Below, piece after piece: positions 53,216-61,663 of a stretch of 64,000 nucleotides of DNA. How positions within the stretch are numbered: position 1 is the stretch's first letter; every line of letters starts with the position of its first letter. Origin of the DNA: Chryseobacterium sp. OV279. Lineage in GTDB: Bacteria > Bacteroidota > Bacteroidia > Flavobacteriales > Weeksellaceae. The notes under the pieces were generated by a model. That model was not told the DNA's origin, made no database searches, and saw nothing but the letters and a program-made list of their open reading frames with translations. Location of the stretch: assembly GCF_900128945.1 (NCBI RefSeq), contig NZ_FQUD01000001.1, positions 1,268,431 through 1,332,430 on the forward strand. Direction: 5' to 3'. The translations under genes and the position numbers were made by a program.

Positions 53216-54460
53216 ATGATAAATACAGGAAAAAAACTAGAGGAAATAATCTCAATGCTTAATAATTTCCGGTCTGAAATAGGAGCTTTATCGAGCTTGG
53301 GTTTATTGAATATTAATAAACACGCTGAAAATTTTATTAAGCGAATTTTAAATCTTACATTCAATCTGGAGTTGGACAATTTAAATGATGGAAAATCTAA
53401 CTACCCAGGTTTAGATTTAGGTGATACATATCAGAATATTGCATTTCAAATAACCGCTACTAAAACATCTGAAAAAATCGATGAGACACTTAAAACATGT
53501 TTAAAATTTAAACATTACGAAGTATTTTCGACAATAAAAGTTTTCATTCTTACTTCAAAGCAAACATCGTATACAATAAAAACGAATACAGAGCCACATT
53601 TCTTATTTTCTTTTGCTAAAAATATTATTGATTTTGATGACTTATTCAAGACTATTGAACATCTTGATCCTATAAAGATGAACGCTTTATTTGAGTATTT
53701 AAAAATTGAACTTAAACAAACTGTAGACGCTTTACATGGGAATGATATTGAATTAAATGAATGCTTATTAGAGACGGTTAAAACTAGAGATCAGCTAGGT
53801 TTAAATAATCATTGTCACTGGCAAGCAAATCTTAAATTAATTTCGGAAAAAATTTCAGTTCCTGAGATTCATAGACGGCTAAATGAATTTTTGCCAAATG
53901 CCGCTACAAAAAACATGTACTTAGCGACGTTTAATGAAATATTACGAAAAAGCCATTCACGTACAGAAATTGCATACGAAAGTAATCCTGAAGGAACACA
54001 TGATGAAAATTACTACTACGGAAATGCGCTACAAATCAGGGAGTCTTCAATTTCAATTGAGAGAGTAAATTATACCGATCGGGAAATTTTTCTTAATCTT
54101 CTACCAGAAATGATTTCTTTGATAACAAGCATTTTATTTTTTGCAAAATATGCTAAAGGAAACTTTGAAATAGAGATCACCATTCAGTTTGAATCTAACA
54201 CTACATTATATTTTAATCCTGTCCGTTCACTTGTTCATGAACAAGTTTTCAATACCTTTATTTTGGATAGTCCATTTAATTTAGCTTTAAGTATTTCTGA
54301 TGTCCACGTAGAAACCCTAACTGATTTACTTCAGAAGATTATGGATGCTTTTATCGCAAAAGGAACAAGTATTATATCTTCAAATCCATTTTTTGAAGTA
54401 AAACGTGACACAACGGGATTTGTAATCGGAAATATAAAATCTGCCTTGGATGTACAGTAA
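53216..54460 (+). CDS. SMEK-domain protein
   Basis: A 414-residue protein. The N-terminal ~150 residues have the SMEK pattern: NLNDGKSNYPGLDLGD followed by QNIAFQITATKTSEKIDETL. The arrangement of D-L-G-D and A-F-Q-x-T recalls a restriction-endonuclease-like core (D...QxT/K), which is an inference. The C-terminal part (~200-414) is a separate mixed domain. SMEK proteins occur in prokaryotic conflict systems. The gene is the last of the AT-rich island. Confidence 0.75.
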   Translation: MINTGKKLEEIISMLNNFRSEIGALSSLGLLNINKHAENFIKRILNLTFNLELDNLNDGKSNYPGLDLGDTYQNIAFQITATKTSEKIDETLKTCLKFKHYEVFSTIKVFILTSKQTSYTIKTNTEPHFLFSFAKNIIDFDDLFKTIEHLDPIKMNALFEYLKIELKQTVDALHGNDIELNECLLETVKTRDQLGLNNHCHWQANLKLISEKISVPEIHRRLNEFLPNAATKNMYLATFNEILRKSHSRTEIAYESNPEGTHDENYYYGNALQIRESSISIERVNYTDREIFLNLLPEMISLITSILFFAKYAKGNFEIEITIQFESNTTLYFNPVRSLVHEQVFNTFILDSPFNLALSISDVHVETLTDLLQKIMDAFIAKGTSIISSNPFFEVKRDTTGFVIGNIKSALDVQ

Positions 54461-54592
54461 TAACAGTAAATAAAAGTTCCTAAAACAGCAGTTTTGACTT
54501 CCGTTGATAACACTGGACAGCTTTTTCTTAATAAAATTTCTTAAAATTATCGTTATTAGATAAAAAATGGCAGTGTTAAAAATCAATTGATA

Positions 54593-54608
54593 AATCTCAA
54601 AAAACGAT
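54593..54608. repeat. Copy 3 of the AATCTCAAAAAACGAT 16-mer, near the island's right edge
   Basis: Identical to 47398-47413. A related inverted version, ATCGG...TTTTGAGAT, is at 44948-44966 near the left edge. Confidence 0.6.
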
Positions 54609-54689
54609 AAATATATTGGGAAATCCTTACATGACCTGCGTGTATTTCAACGACAATGTAAATTGAAAAGCTCTGTATCTGAACAATAA

Positions 54690-54995
54690 AAATAAACTTT
54701 TTGAAGTTGGCTTTGCCTTTGAAAAGAGAGGAGTATCTCTTCCCAATTCCCTCTACCCATTCCGAAAGTCTCTCGATCTACTTCCCCAACCGTCTCCATC
54801 CACTTCCGAAGCCCCTCCAGCCCGTTATGCAAGTGGCTTTATCCAGTTAGGTAAGGGCCAAAAGCTAGTTACCTAACCCCTTCAAGGCCCTTCTGAAGTG
54901 TCTCTACCCCGTTGTATAAGTATCTCCAGGCTCTTCCGAAGGGCGTAGACCCCCTTACCCAACCCCCTGAACCCCCTTAGGTAAGGGGGGGATAA
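54690..54995. repeat. Pyrimidine-rich degenerate tandem array with hairpins
   Basis: About four degenerate units of ~45-80 nt start with CTTCCGAAG or a variant (54759, 54804, 54889, 54933) and continue CTC-x-A-x-CCCCGTT. Two stems lie inside: GTTAGGTAA/TTACCTAAC (54846-54877) and CCCCCTTACC/GGTAAGGGGG (54950-54989). The + strand is strongly enriched in C and T. No ORF here looks real. Confidence 0.65.
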
Positions 54996-55127
54996 TTTAT
55001 TAACGGGATTTTTTGCAAATATGAAGAAAGCCCGCAAAATCGTATGTAAACATGAGAATAGGAGAGAGGCTCTTTGCTCTCGGGTTCAAACGATATTAAA
55101 ATGTTCAACCGAACTCCTGAAAAAAGG

Positions 55128-55153
55128 AAAACCAACTTGTAAAAGTTGGTTTT
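55128..55153 (+). terminator. Rho-independent terminator at the island edge
   Basis: AAAACCAACTT (55128-55138) pairs perfectly with AAGTTGGTTTT (55143-55153), loop GTAA, T tail. No convincing gene ends just upstream, so it may terminate an unrecognised short transcript from ~55020. Confidence 0.8.
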
Positions 55154-55189
55154 TTATCGTCCGTACAGAATTTGAATCCATTTTGAAAT

Positions 55190-56116
55190 CTAAAATTTCT
55201 GTGCAGGTTGTATCGTTAATGTGTCGTCTTTCCTGAAAAACAAGAGCCAGATCCAGACAAAAAATGCCAGTATAAAAGAAATAATAATACTCTGATAAAA
55301 GAAGTCTTTGGCGTCGTCGTTGGTTTGAAACTCCCCAATGGCCTGATTGATCGTTAAACCCTGTTTTACCAGTAAGGTAATGACCGTAGTAACGTTGGCA
55401 AGAAGGATGCTTATGATGTTTGTCAGAACAATAATATACCTGGTGAGTTTTCCTTGCAGTCCTTTGAAATAATCATAGCCTAAAATTGCGAAAATGGCGA
55501 TGACGAATGCCATTCCGGAGGCCAGTCTTTCAAAATAAACAGCACACAAAACCCAAAGGATAATTCCCGGAACTGAAAAAAGAAGGGCACCTGAAAATCC
55601 TGTCAGATAATTTTTTTCTTTTGCAATTCTTTCTTTTTCAATGTCGTGGAATCTACGTTCCTCCTGGCTGAAACAGGAGTCACACAGTATAATACCCATG
55701 TCGTTCAGGTCGTAATAGTTGATCCTTTGATCTTTCCCACAGCTATGACATTGGTTTTGCTCTGGTAGGTTGAGCTTTTTAAGCAGATCCACCAAAAAGT
55801 CGAGCAAAGCATAAACCGTCTTAAGCTGAGTAAGCGTTACGTTTTCAACGAATTTAAAGAAAATCACACGGTTGCTGATTTCAAAGTCGGTAAACTTTAA
55901 TTTTCTTTTGTTGTTGGTTAATTCTGTTTTGAGGTGCAGTTCTTGTTCTTCTGTTAAGCTGCCGGTGGTTGCCGTTACCAGTTTGAATTGAGGTGTAGTC
56001 ATTAAACTTGCATCTGAAACGTTGAAAAAGTATCCTTTGTAAAGTCCAAATACACTGTCCTTTGTTTTATACCAGCCAAGGTCTTTCGCTATTTTTTTTG
56101 CCTTTGGAAAAATCAT
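55190..56116 (-). CDS. Membrane protein with zinc ribbon
   Basis: A 308-residue protein. The N-terminal ~130 residues are soluble (FPKAKKIAKDLGWYKTKDSV, TEEQELHLKTELTNNKR). A CHSCG...CDSC pair near residues 142-169 should bind zinc. Four hydrophobic segments follow (FSGALLFSVPGIILWVLCAV, ASGMAFVIAIFAILGYDYF, YIIVLTNIISILLANVTTVI, SIIISFILAFFVWIWLLFF). Function unknown. Base composition resembles the core genome, marking the end of the AT-rich island. Confidence 0.8.
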   Translation of the reverse strand: MIFPKAKKIAKDLGWYKTKDSVFGLYKGYFFNVSDASLMTTPQFKLVTATTGSLTEEQELHLKTELTNNKRKLKFTDFEISNRVIFFKFVENVTLTQLKTVYALLDFLVDLLKKLNLPEQNQCHSCGKDQRINYYDLNDMGIILCDSCFSQEERRFHDIEKERIAKEKNYLTGFSGALLFSVPGIILWVLCAVYFERLASGMAFVIAIFAILGYDYFKGLQGKLTRYIIVLTNIISILLANVTTVITLLVKQGLTINQAIGEFQTNDDAKDFFYQSIIISFILAFFVWIWLLFFRKDDTLTIQPAQKF

Positions 56117-56850
56117 TTGTAATCTTTTAATGTATGAGTGGTCTTACAGGTTTAAAGCTGCTGTGAAATGGCAGATCCTCTCGTTGGAATGAGCGTCACA
56201 CTCGCTGCCGATTTTTGCATGGCAAATTTAAATTTATTTTCTAATTCATCATCATTATAGAATGTCTAAACTGATGAATATCATCAACGGAAGAAAGGTT
56301 TCTTCAGAAAATGTGTTGATTCTCTGTGATCTCAACTGTTTTTTGCTAAACAATGGAGTGTTAAAAAGTGACAAAAAATCAAAAAAACGGGTATTTCCAG
56401 CTTTAATTAATTTTTTGTTTCACCTAAAAAGCTTATAAATAATGGGATATCAAATGGTTATTGCGTATGATTTCAAACTTGTGTGAAATAAAATTGAATC
56501 GTGTGGTATTTTTTTTTATTTTCATTACTCAAAACTAATACTCTAAAAACATTAACCATAAAACCAAAATCTATGAAAATTTTTCTTAAAAATTGGATAA
56601 TCAACTAATCTTGATATTCGACTTCATAAGTATATAAAATAGACATGGCAATTTGAAACGGATGAGCCATCTTATATCAATCCTGCGCAATTTCGTATCT
56701 GATTTATGATCAGGTTGGGATTTAAATTCCCCCAAAATGTTTTCTGTATTCTGCTGTTCCATTTTTTCTATACCGTTGACCAGCTATCCATTTTAACGTC
56801 TCATCTTAAAAATAACATAATCCTATGTAAAATTAATAAAACCATAAACC
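56117..56850. other. Long intergenic region upstream of the terpene synthases
   Basis: 734 nt without a convincing ORF. It is AT-rich and no clear TTTG/TAnnTTTG promoter is seen. It may hold a long leader or regulator-binding sites for the terpene genes. Confidence 0.5.
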
Positions 56851-57849
56851 ATGAACACACTTGAACTACTCAACAAAAAATTTAATTACCCGTTCCCGAC
56901 ATTAAAGAACCCCCATGCAGACCAGTTGCAGGAAATTACTGAAAACCAATGGATAGACGGGGAGTATCTGTGGCTCTATGAGCAGAACCCAGATCTTCGT
57001 AAAAAGTATAAGAAAACCAAAACGGCCCATATTGCTGCTCAGTGGTTTCCAACTGCATCACTTGAACGTTTTAAGCCTATTTGCAGACTGATGTTGTGGA
57101 CGTTGTACAATGATGATCTTTATGAGGAAAGCGTATCCGATGATATTAGAAAAATACACACCCAATCGGTTGCAGTTCTCAATGGTGAAATAAGCGCTGC
57201 AGAATCTACCATACCATTGGGAGCTATGCTGGCCTCATTAAGGCAGGAGTTGCTTCAGTTTATTCCTGAGGAATCTATCGTCAGGTTTACAAAGATGATC
57301 AGCAGATATTTTACCGGACTGGAGACTGAGCTTACTTACAAGGAAAAAAAAATGTTTCCGACCATAGAAGAATGCATTGCATTAAGAGAAAACTCAATCT
57401 GCCTGTACCCCTTTCTTCAACTTACAGAGGTGGAAACGGGAATCATTTTACCACCTGAAATCCATGAGCATCCGGTGATCTGCCGTCTGCAGACCCTGGC
57501 CTGTCATCTGGTTACCTATTTCAACGAAGTGCAGTCAGTTGTGAAAGACGAGGCAACGGACAGTGTGTATTACAATATTGTGAAAGTCATCCAGCACGAA
57601 CGTCAGATTTCCCTGGAAGATGCCTGCCTGGAAGATCTGCGTCTCCATAATGAAGATCTGAAAGAGTTTGTAGCCCTGCAGGCTTCTTTACCGGATTTTG
57701 GGATCTGGCAGGATGCGGTTGTCAATTGGGTCCATTACATGAGCATGGTTCTGAGCGGATGGAAAAACATCTCTACCAAACTTGGCCGTTACAATGCCAT
57801 GGAATTTCCGGAAGCCAGAGAACTGAAAGAAAAGCTGAACCAAATATAA
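56851..57849 (+). CDS. Class I terpene synthase, copy 1
   Basis: A 332-residue terpene cyclase of the bacterial Terpene_syn_C_2 type. Asp-rich motif NDDLYEE at 87-93 (DDxxE) and NSE-type motif FNEVQSVVKDE with Asn225, Ser229 and an Asp at 233 in place of the usual Glu. It should ionise a prenyl diphosphate and cyclise it; size and motifs suit a sesquiterpene synthase, but the product cannot be read from sequence. Cytoplasmic. It is 59 nt upstream of a paralogue and preceded by a long leader. No prenyltransferase, P450 or methyltransferase is adjacent. Confidence 0.88.
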   Translation: MNTLELLNKKFNYPFPTLKNPHADQLQEITENQWIDGEYLWLYEQNPDLRKKYKKTKTAHIAAQWFPTASLERFKPICRLMLWTLYNDDLYEESVSDDIRKIHTQSVAVLNGEISAAESTIPLGAMLASLRQELLQFIPEESIVRFTKMISRYFTGLETELTYKEKKMFPTIEECIALRENSICLYPFLQLTEVETGIILPPEIHEHPVICRLQTLACHLVTYFNEVQSVVKDEATDSVYYNIVKVIQHERQISLEDACLEDLRLHNEDLKEFVALQASLPDFGIWQDAVVNWVHYMSMVLSGWKNISTKLGRYNAMEFPEARELKEKLNQI

Positions 57850-57908
57850 AAAAGACTTTAAAGAGGAATACACTTATAACTAATCTACAAACTTAAAACT
57901 TAAACAAG

Positions 57909-58910
57909 ATGAAACCGGAAGAATATAATTCAAAAGACTATCTGCCCCGTGGTCATTATCCATGGCCAGACCTTATCAATCCGCATGCAGAACAGATGGG
58001 AAAAGATATGGATGGATGGATCGACAATGACTACACTTTCCTGACGGAAAAACAACGAAAAACGTACAAAAGAATGAGGCTTCATATGTGCACCGCGCGT
58101 ATGTGGCCGGACTTAACCTATGAGCAGACTATTCCCTGTAACAGATTTATGCTTCAGTACGTGGCTCTTGATGATCAGGTGGAAAATTCCTCGCTGGAGG
58201 AAATCCAACAGCTACGGACCCGTTGTGTAGACATTCTAAGAGGAGCAGAGCCAAAACCGGAAGAAAATGCACTTTATCAGCATATGGCGTTGATCAGAGA
58301 TGAATTCCGTGCTTTGATGCCCGATATATGGGTTGAACGCTTTATTTATTATTTTTATCAATCTTTCAGATATGGAATCGAATTGGAGTATCCTTATAAA
58401 ATAGCCCAACGTCCTCCATCACTCACGCTTTTCAAAACCATTCGTGAATATTCTGTTCTCATGCGCCCCTATCTGATCTTGGGTGAGATTGAATCAGGTC
58501 TTATACTTCCCGAACATATTTTTGAGCATATTGTCGTTCAGAAAATGATATCTCATTTAACCCTGGTTGTTGCGTGGCAGAATGATATTCACTCTCTGCC
58601 GAAAGAAATGGCGAAGGGAACAGAAGTTTTCAACCTGGTTTTTGTATTGCAGCAAGAATATAATCTCTCACTCAAGGATGCCTGCGAACAGGCATTTCAA
58701 ATCCATAATGAAGAATTGGCCAAAGTACTTGCCTTACATGCTGAGTACCGCGAGTTCGGTGAATATCAGGAACACGTAGACAAATTTGTGTATTACGCGG
58801 GAGTTGGACTTCAGGGAGTGAATTCTTTTTATCTGGAAACTGAAAGATACCAGCATGGAGGAGTGGGATTTGCCTGGCCGGAAATCAGTAATGATATGAA
58901 AACGATTTAA
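57909..58910 (+). CDS. Class I terpene synthase, copy 2
   Basis: A 333-residue paralogue of the previous gene. The Asp-rich motif is LDDQVEN (88-93) and the NSE motif is canonical: WQNDIHSLPKE with Asn225, Ser229 and Glu233, at the same positions as in copy 1. The tandem pair probably shares one transcript that ends at the hairpin at 59016. The different Asp-rich residues suggest different products. A 15-codon ORF (58933-58980) with the same AAACCATGAA start context follows. Confidence 0.88.
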   Translation: MKPEEYNSKDYLPRGHYPWPDLINPHAEQMGKDMDGWIDNDYTFLTEKQRKTYKRMRLHMCTARMWPDLTYEQTIPCNRFMLQYVALDDQVENSSLEEIQQLRTRCVDILRGAEPKPEENALYQHMALIRDEFRALMPDIWVERFIYYFYQSFRYGIELEYPYKIAQRPPSLTLFKTIREYSVLMRPYLILGEIESGLILPEHIFEHIVVQKMISHLTLVVAWQNDIHSLPKEMAKGTEVFNLVFVLQQEYNLSLKDACEQAFQIHNEELAKVLALHAEYREFGEYQEHVDKFVYYAGVGLQGVNSFYLETERYQHGGVGFAWPEISNDMKTI

Positions 58911-59015
58911 AATTGATAAAAAAATAAAAACCATGAAAGAAGAATTAATGGTTCCAAAATGTGATAACCTTTTTGTTTGAAAATAATCTTGAGTATTTTA
59001 TAATTACAACCAGAG

Positions 59016-59042
59016 ACAGCAAAGGCGTAAAGTTTTTGCTGT
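59016..59042 (+). terminator. Rho-independent terminator after the terpene synthases
   Basis: ACAGCAAA (59016-59023) pairs with TTTGCTGT (59035-59042), followed by a T-rich tail. Confidence 0.85.
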
Positions 59043-59156
59043 TTTTATTTTCCCTTGATGAATTCATCCTGAAAAACGAAACCCTAGTAAATTACGTTCC
59101 CGGAATCAATACAATATTTTAAAAAACTTATCTTCGCATCTTATAAACTTGATGAT

Positions 59157-59702
59157 ATGAAAAAAATAGTAATCCTTGCCTCAGTAGCCCTCATCCTAAA
59201 TTCATGCGTTGTATCCACCGCTGCCAAAGTGGTAAAAGGAGCCGTTAATGTAAGCTACAAAGCGGTAAAAGGAACTGTCAACGGGATCAGCTGGGCCGTA
59301 AGCAAAGCCAAAGGAAAAATAGATGAAGACCGTGTGGATGGGACCTGGAAAGTAGTAGGGGCGTACAAAGGATCTTTTGAAGACTTTACGAATGATCAGA
59401 ATCCGGAAAGCTCTTTTACTTCAGACTGTGCGGAAGGTTTCGATCAGATTATTTTCAAAGCCAAAAAATCCAAATTCAAACCGGTACACTGCAGTGCTGA
59501 AAAAGAAGACTGGGTAAAATATTCAATGGAATTCGGGAAAAATCCTGTGACCAAAGAAAAGGAAAACTATATTGAGTACAATTCCAATAATTATATTTCA
59601 GTAATTGATGTCAACAACAAAACCATGGTACTGGAAGGAAATCTGATGCCTAAACTGGCATTTTCCGGGGCTAAATTATATCTGTTGGAAAAAGTAAAAT
59701 AG
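59157..59702 (+). CDS. Lipoprotein of unknown function
   Basis: A 181-residue lipoprotein: MKKIVILASVALILNSC, lipobox LNSC with Cys17. The next segment has an internal repeat (KVVKGAVNVSYKAVKGTVNG), then a lipocalin-like beta domain from about DGTWKVVGAYKGSFEDF to the end (MVLEGNLMPKLAFSGAKLYL), with two cysteines that could pair. It likely sits in the outer or inner membrane facing the periplasm. Role unknown. Confidence 0.82.
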   Translation: MKKIVILASVALILNSCVVSTAAKVVKGAVNVSYKAVKGTVNGISWAVSKAKGKIDEDRVDGTWKVVGAYKGSFEDFTNDQNPESSFTSDCAEGFDQIIFKAKKSKFKPVHCSAEKEDWVKYSMEFGKNPVTKEKENYIEYNSNNYISVIDVNNKTMVLEGNLMPKLAFSGAKLYLLEKVK

Positions 59703-59854
59703 AAAAGCGGAACATTATTCTTCTTGAATTCTGATAAACAGAAAACCTTTCCGTTAAACTTAAACGTAAATCATAATACTTTAACAAACATTGTAACCTA
59801 TCCTCGATAAATTTTTGTTCTTTTGCAAAATAGTTTTAATTTTTAAATAATTGC

Positions 59855-61000
59855 ATGTCGAAGTTCGATGAAATCAGGCCTTTCTATGATAGTGAAGTGA
59901 ATGAAGCATTACGGGGAATAGCCCGTGATCCTATGATGAAAGCGCTGATGGGTTTCACCTTTCCTGATGTTGATAAACAGGTTTGGCGTGAACAGTTTAA
60001 AAATATTCATTCTACAAGTGATTTCCAGCACAATTTTATTGCCCACACCATTCGTCAGATTCTGGCGAAGAGCTCGGAAGGTTTAACGACTTCCGGGTTT
60101 GATCAGCTGGATAAAAACACTCCTTATCTTTTCGTTTCCAATCACCGGGATATTGTTTTGGATACTTCGCTGTTGAATCTGGTATTGCTGGAAAAGGAAT
60201 TTATCATGACCTCTTCCGCGATCGGGGACAATCTTGTTCAAAAAACATTTTTACATGTACTGGCCAAACTGAACCGTAACTTTTTAGTTCAGAGAGGATT
60301 GCCGATCCGTGAACAGCTTAAGAGTTCCCAGATCATGTCCGAGTATATCGAGCAGCTTTTACACGTTGAAAAACGCTCCGTTTGGATTGCCCAGCGTGAA
60401 GGCCGTACCAAAGACGGAAATGATGCTACCCAACAGGGCGTCCTGAAAATGCTTGCCATGGCAGCCGGAGATCTTTCTCTGACCGATTATTTTAAAACAC
60501 TCAAAATCGTTCCTATATCCATCTCTTATGAATATGATCCTACCGATTCCTTAAAAATGCCTCAGCTTCTGGCCAAACACCGGGATGAAGAGTATGTTAA
60601 AGGGAAAGATGAAGATTTTATGACCATGTTGAGTGGCGTATTGGGACAAAAGAAAAGAATTCATCTGCATGCCGGTACTGTACTGGATAAAGAACTGGAT
60701 GATATTGCGGTGAACTTTGAAAACAAAAATAAGCAGCTGCAGGCGATTGCCCAGATCATTGACGACTCAATTATACAAAACTATAAGCTTTGGCCGACCA
60801 AGTTTATTGCCTATGACCTGCTTCATCAGACTGATACCTACGCATCAGAATATACGGAACAGGAAAAGCAATTGTTTGTGCGCAGACTTGATATGCGCAT
60901 CGACCCTTGTGATGCCGTTTCAAAAGAATTTTTCTTAGCGATGTACGCTAATCCTCTGATCAATAAAATGAAGTATGAGGGGAATTCTTCAATAGATTAG
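59855..61000 (+). CDS. PlsC-like glycerolipid acyltransferase
   Basis: A 381-residue acyltransferase of the 1-acyl-glycerol-3-phosphate type. Catalytic block SNHRDIVLD (His97; Asp103 one residue further than in the standard HX4D motif, or Asp99 close by). The substrate-binding block IAQREGRTKDG supplies the Glu-Gly-Arg motif. It lacks strong membrane helices, so it is probably peripheral. It likely works in phospholipid or other lipid synthesis. Flavobacteria commonly carry this long form. Confidence 0.85.
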   Translation: MSKFDEIRPFYDSEVNEALRGIARDPMMKALMGFTFPDVDKQVWREQFKNIHSTSDFQHNFIAHTIRQILAKSSEGLTTSGFDQLDKNTPYLFVSNHRDIVLDTSLLNLVLLEKEFIMTSSAIGDNLVQKTFLHVLAKLNRNFLVQRGLPIREQLKSSQIMSEYIEQLLHVEKRSVWIAQREGRTKDGNDATQQGVLKMLAMAAGDLSLTDYFKTLKIVPISISYEYDPTDSLKMPQLLAKHRDEEYVKGKDEDFMTMLSGVLGQKKRIHLHAGTVLDKELDDIAVNFENKNKQLQAIAQIIDDSIIQNYKLWPTKFIAYDLLHQTDTYASEYTEQEKQLFVRRLDMRIDPCDAVSKEFFLAMYANPLINKMKYEGNSSID

Positions 61001-61640
61001 ACATTCAAAAAGCTTTTACATTTTTTGGTAAGGAAATCTCTCGCAGATTTCCCGGATTGCACAGATTTTATTGCTGGAAATATAAAAATCTCTGATTTTT
61101 TTTAAGCTTATGTAAACTTTATACATTAAGCTTTTAACTTAAAAAATAACTTAAGTGTTTAAAAACTTTTGTGCCTTTTGTGGTTGGTATTTTTTAACCA
61201 CTGATTGCACTGATTTTCACAGATGTTTGAGGTTATTTTCTATTTGTCATTATAAAAATCGATGATTTTTGAAAGAACTTATGTGATCTTCCTGTTCGCA
61301 AAGCTTTTACTTAAAAGTAACTTAAGTGGTACGAAACTTTTGTGCCTTTTGTGGTTAAAAAAAGGTGATGAATGTTTAAACGATTAAGATTCATTTTAAG
61401 AATATTAAGGAAAACTTCGCTGTTAGCAATACAGCTTAAAAAAATCTTTTGATTTTTCTTAATGTTCCTTACCTCCTTCACTAATCTTAATGTTTCAAAA
61501 AATATTTCACTGTCAATTTGTACAGAATTGGAATGTGTTCCATTTAAATAATTCACTTTTTAAAAACAAGCAAAATGATTTATATCAATTATTTTAAATT
61601 ATTCTAAATAAAATTAGCAAAGCTGTTTTGAGGCTCCTAA
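61001..61640. repeat. Repeat-rich intergenic region with a ~105-nt direct duplication
   Basis: Includes dispersed-repeat motifs (CTCGCAGATTTCCCGGATTG near 61038; AACCACTGATTGCACTG near 61197) and two imperfect copies of a ~105-nt unit at 61081-61185 and 61251-61356. Both units start TATAAAAATC, contain AACTTAAGTG and end ACTTTTGTGCCTTTTGTGGTT-like sequence. ORFs here do not look coding. Confidence 0.75.
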
Positions 61641-61645
61641 CTTTG
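61638..61645 (+). promoter_or_regulatory. -7 element TAACTTTG of the TonB receptor gene
   Basis: Fits TAnnTTTG, 18 nt before the ATG. No clear -33 TTTG at the right distance. Confidence 0.5.
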
Positions 61646-61663
61646 CCGGAAGAATAATGCTTG

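Noticed and set aside
54647..54832. Minus-strand ORF rich in Glu, Arg and Gly
   Set aside because: Arises from the pyrimidine-rich repeat array; composition is dictated by the repeat and no start context or family is seen.
55040..55120. tRNA-like GGTTCAAAC near a terminator
   Set aside because: No acceptor stem, anticodon arm or full T-arm can be drawn around it.
55021..55236. 71-codon plus-strand ORF
   Set aside because: A perfect rho-independent terminator (55128-55153) lies inside it, and its end overlaps the opposite-strand zinc-ribbon gene.
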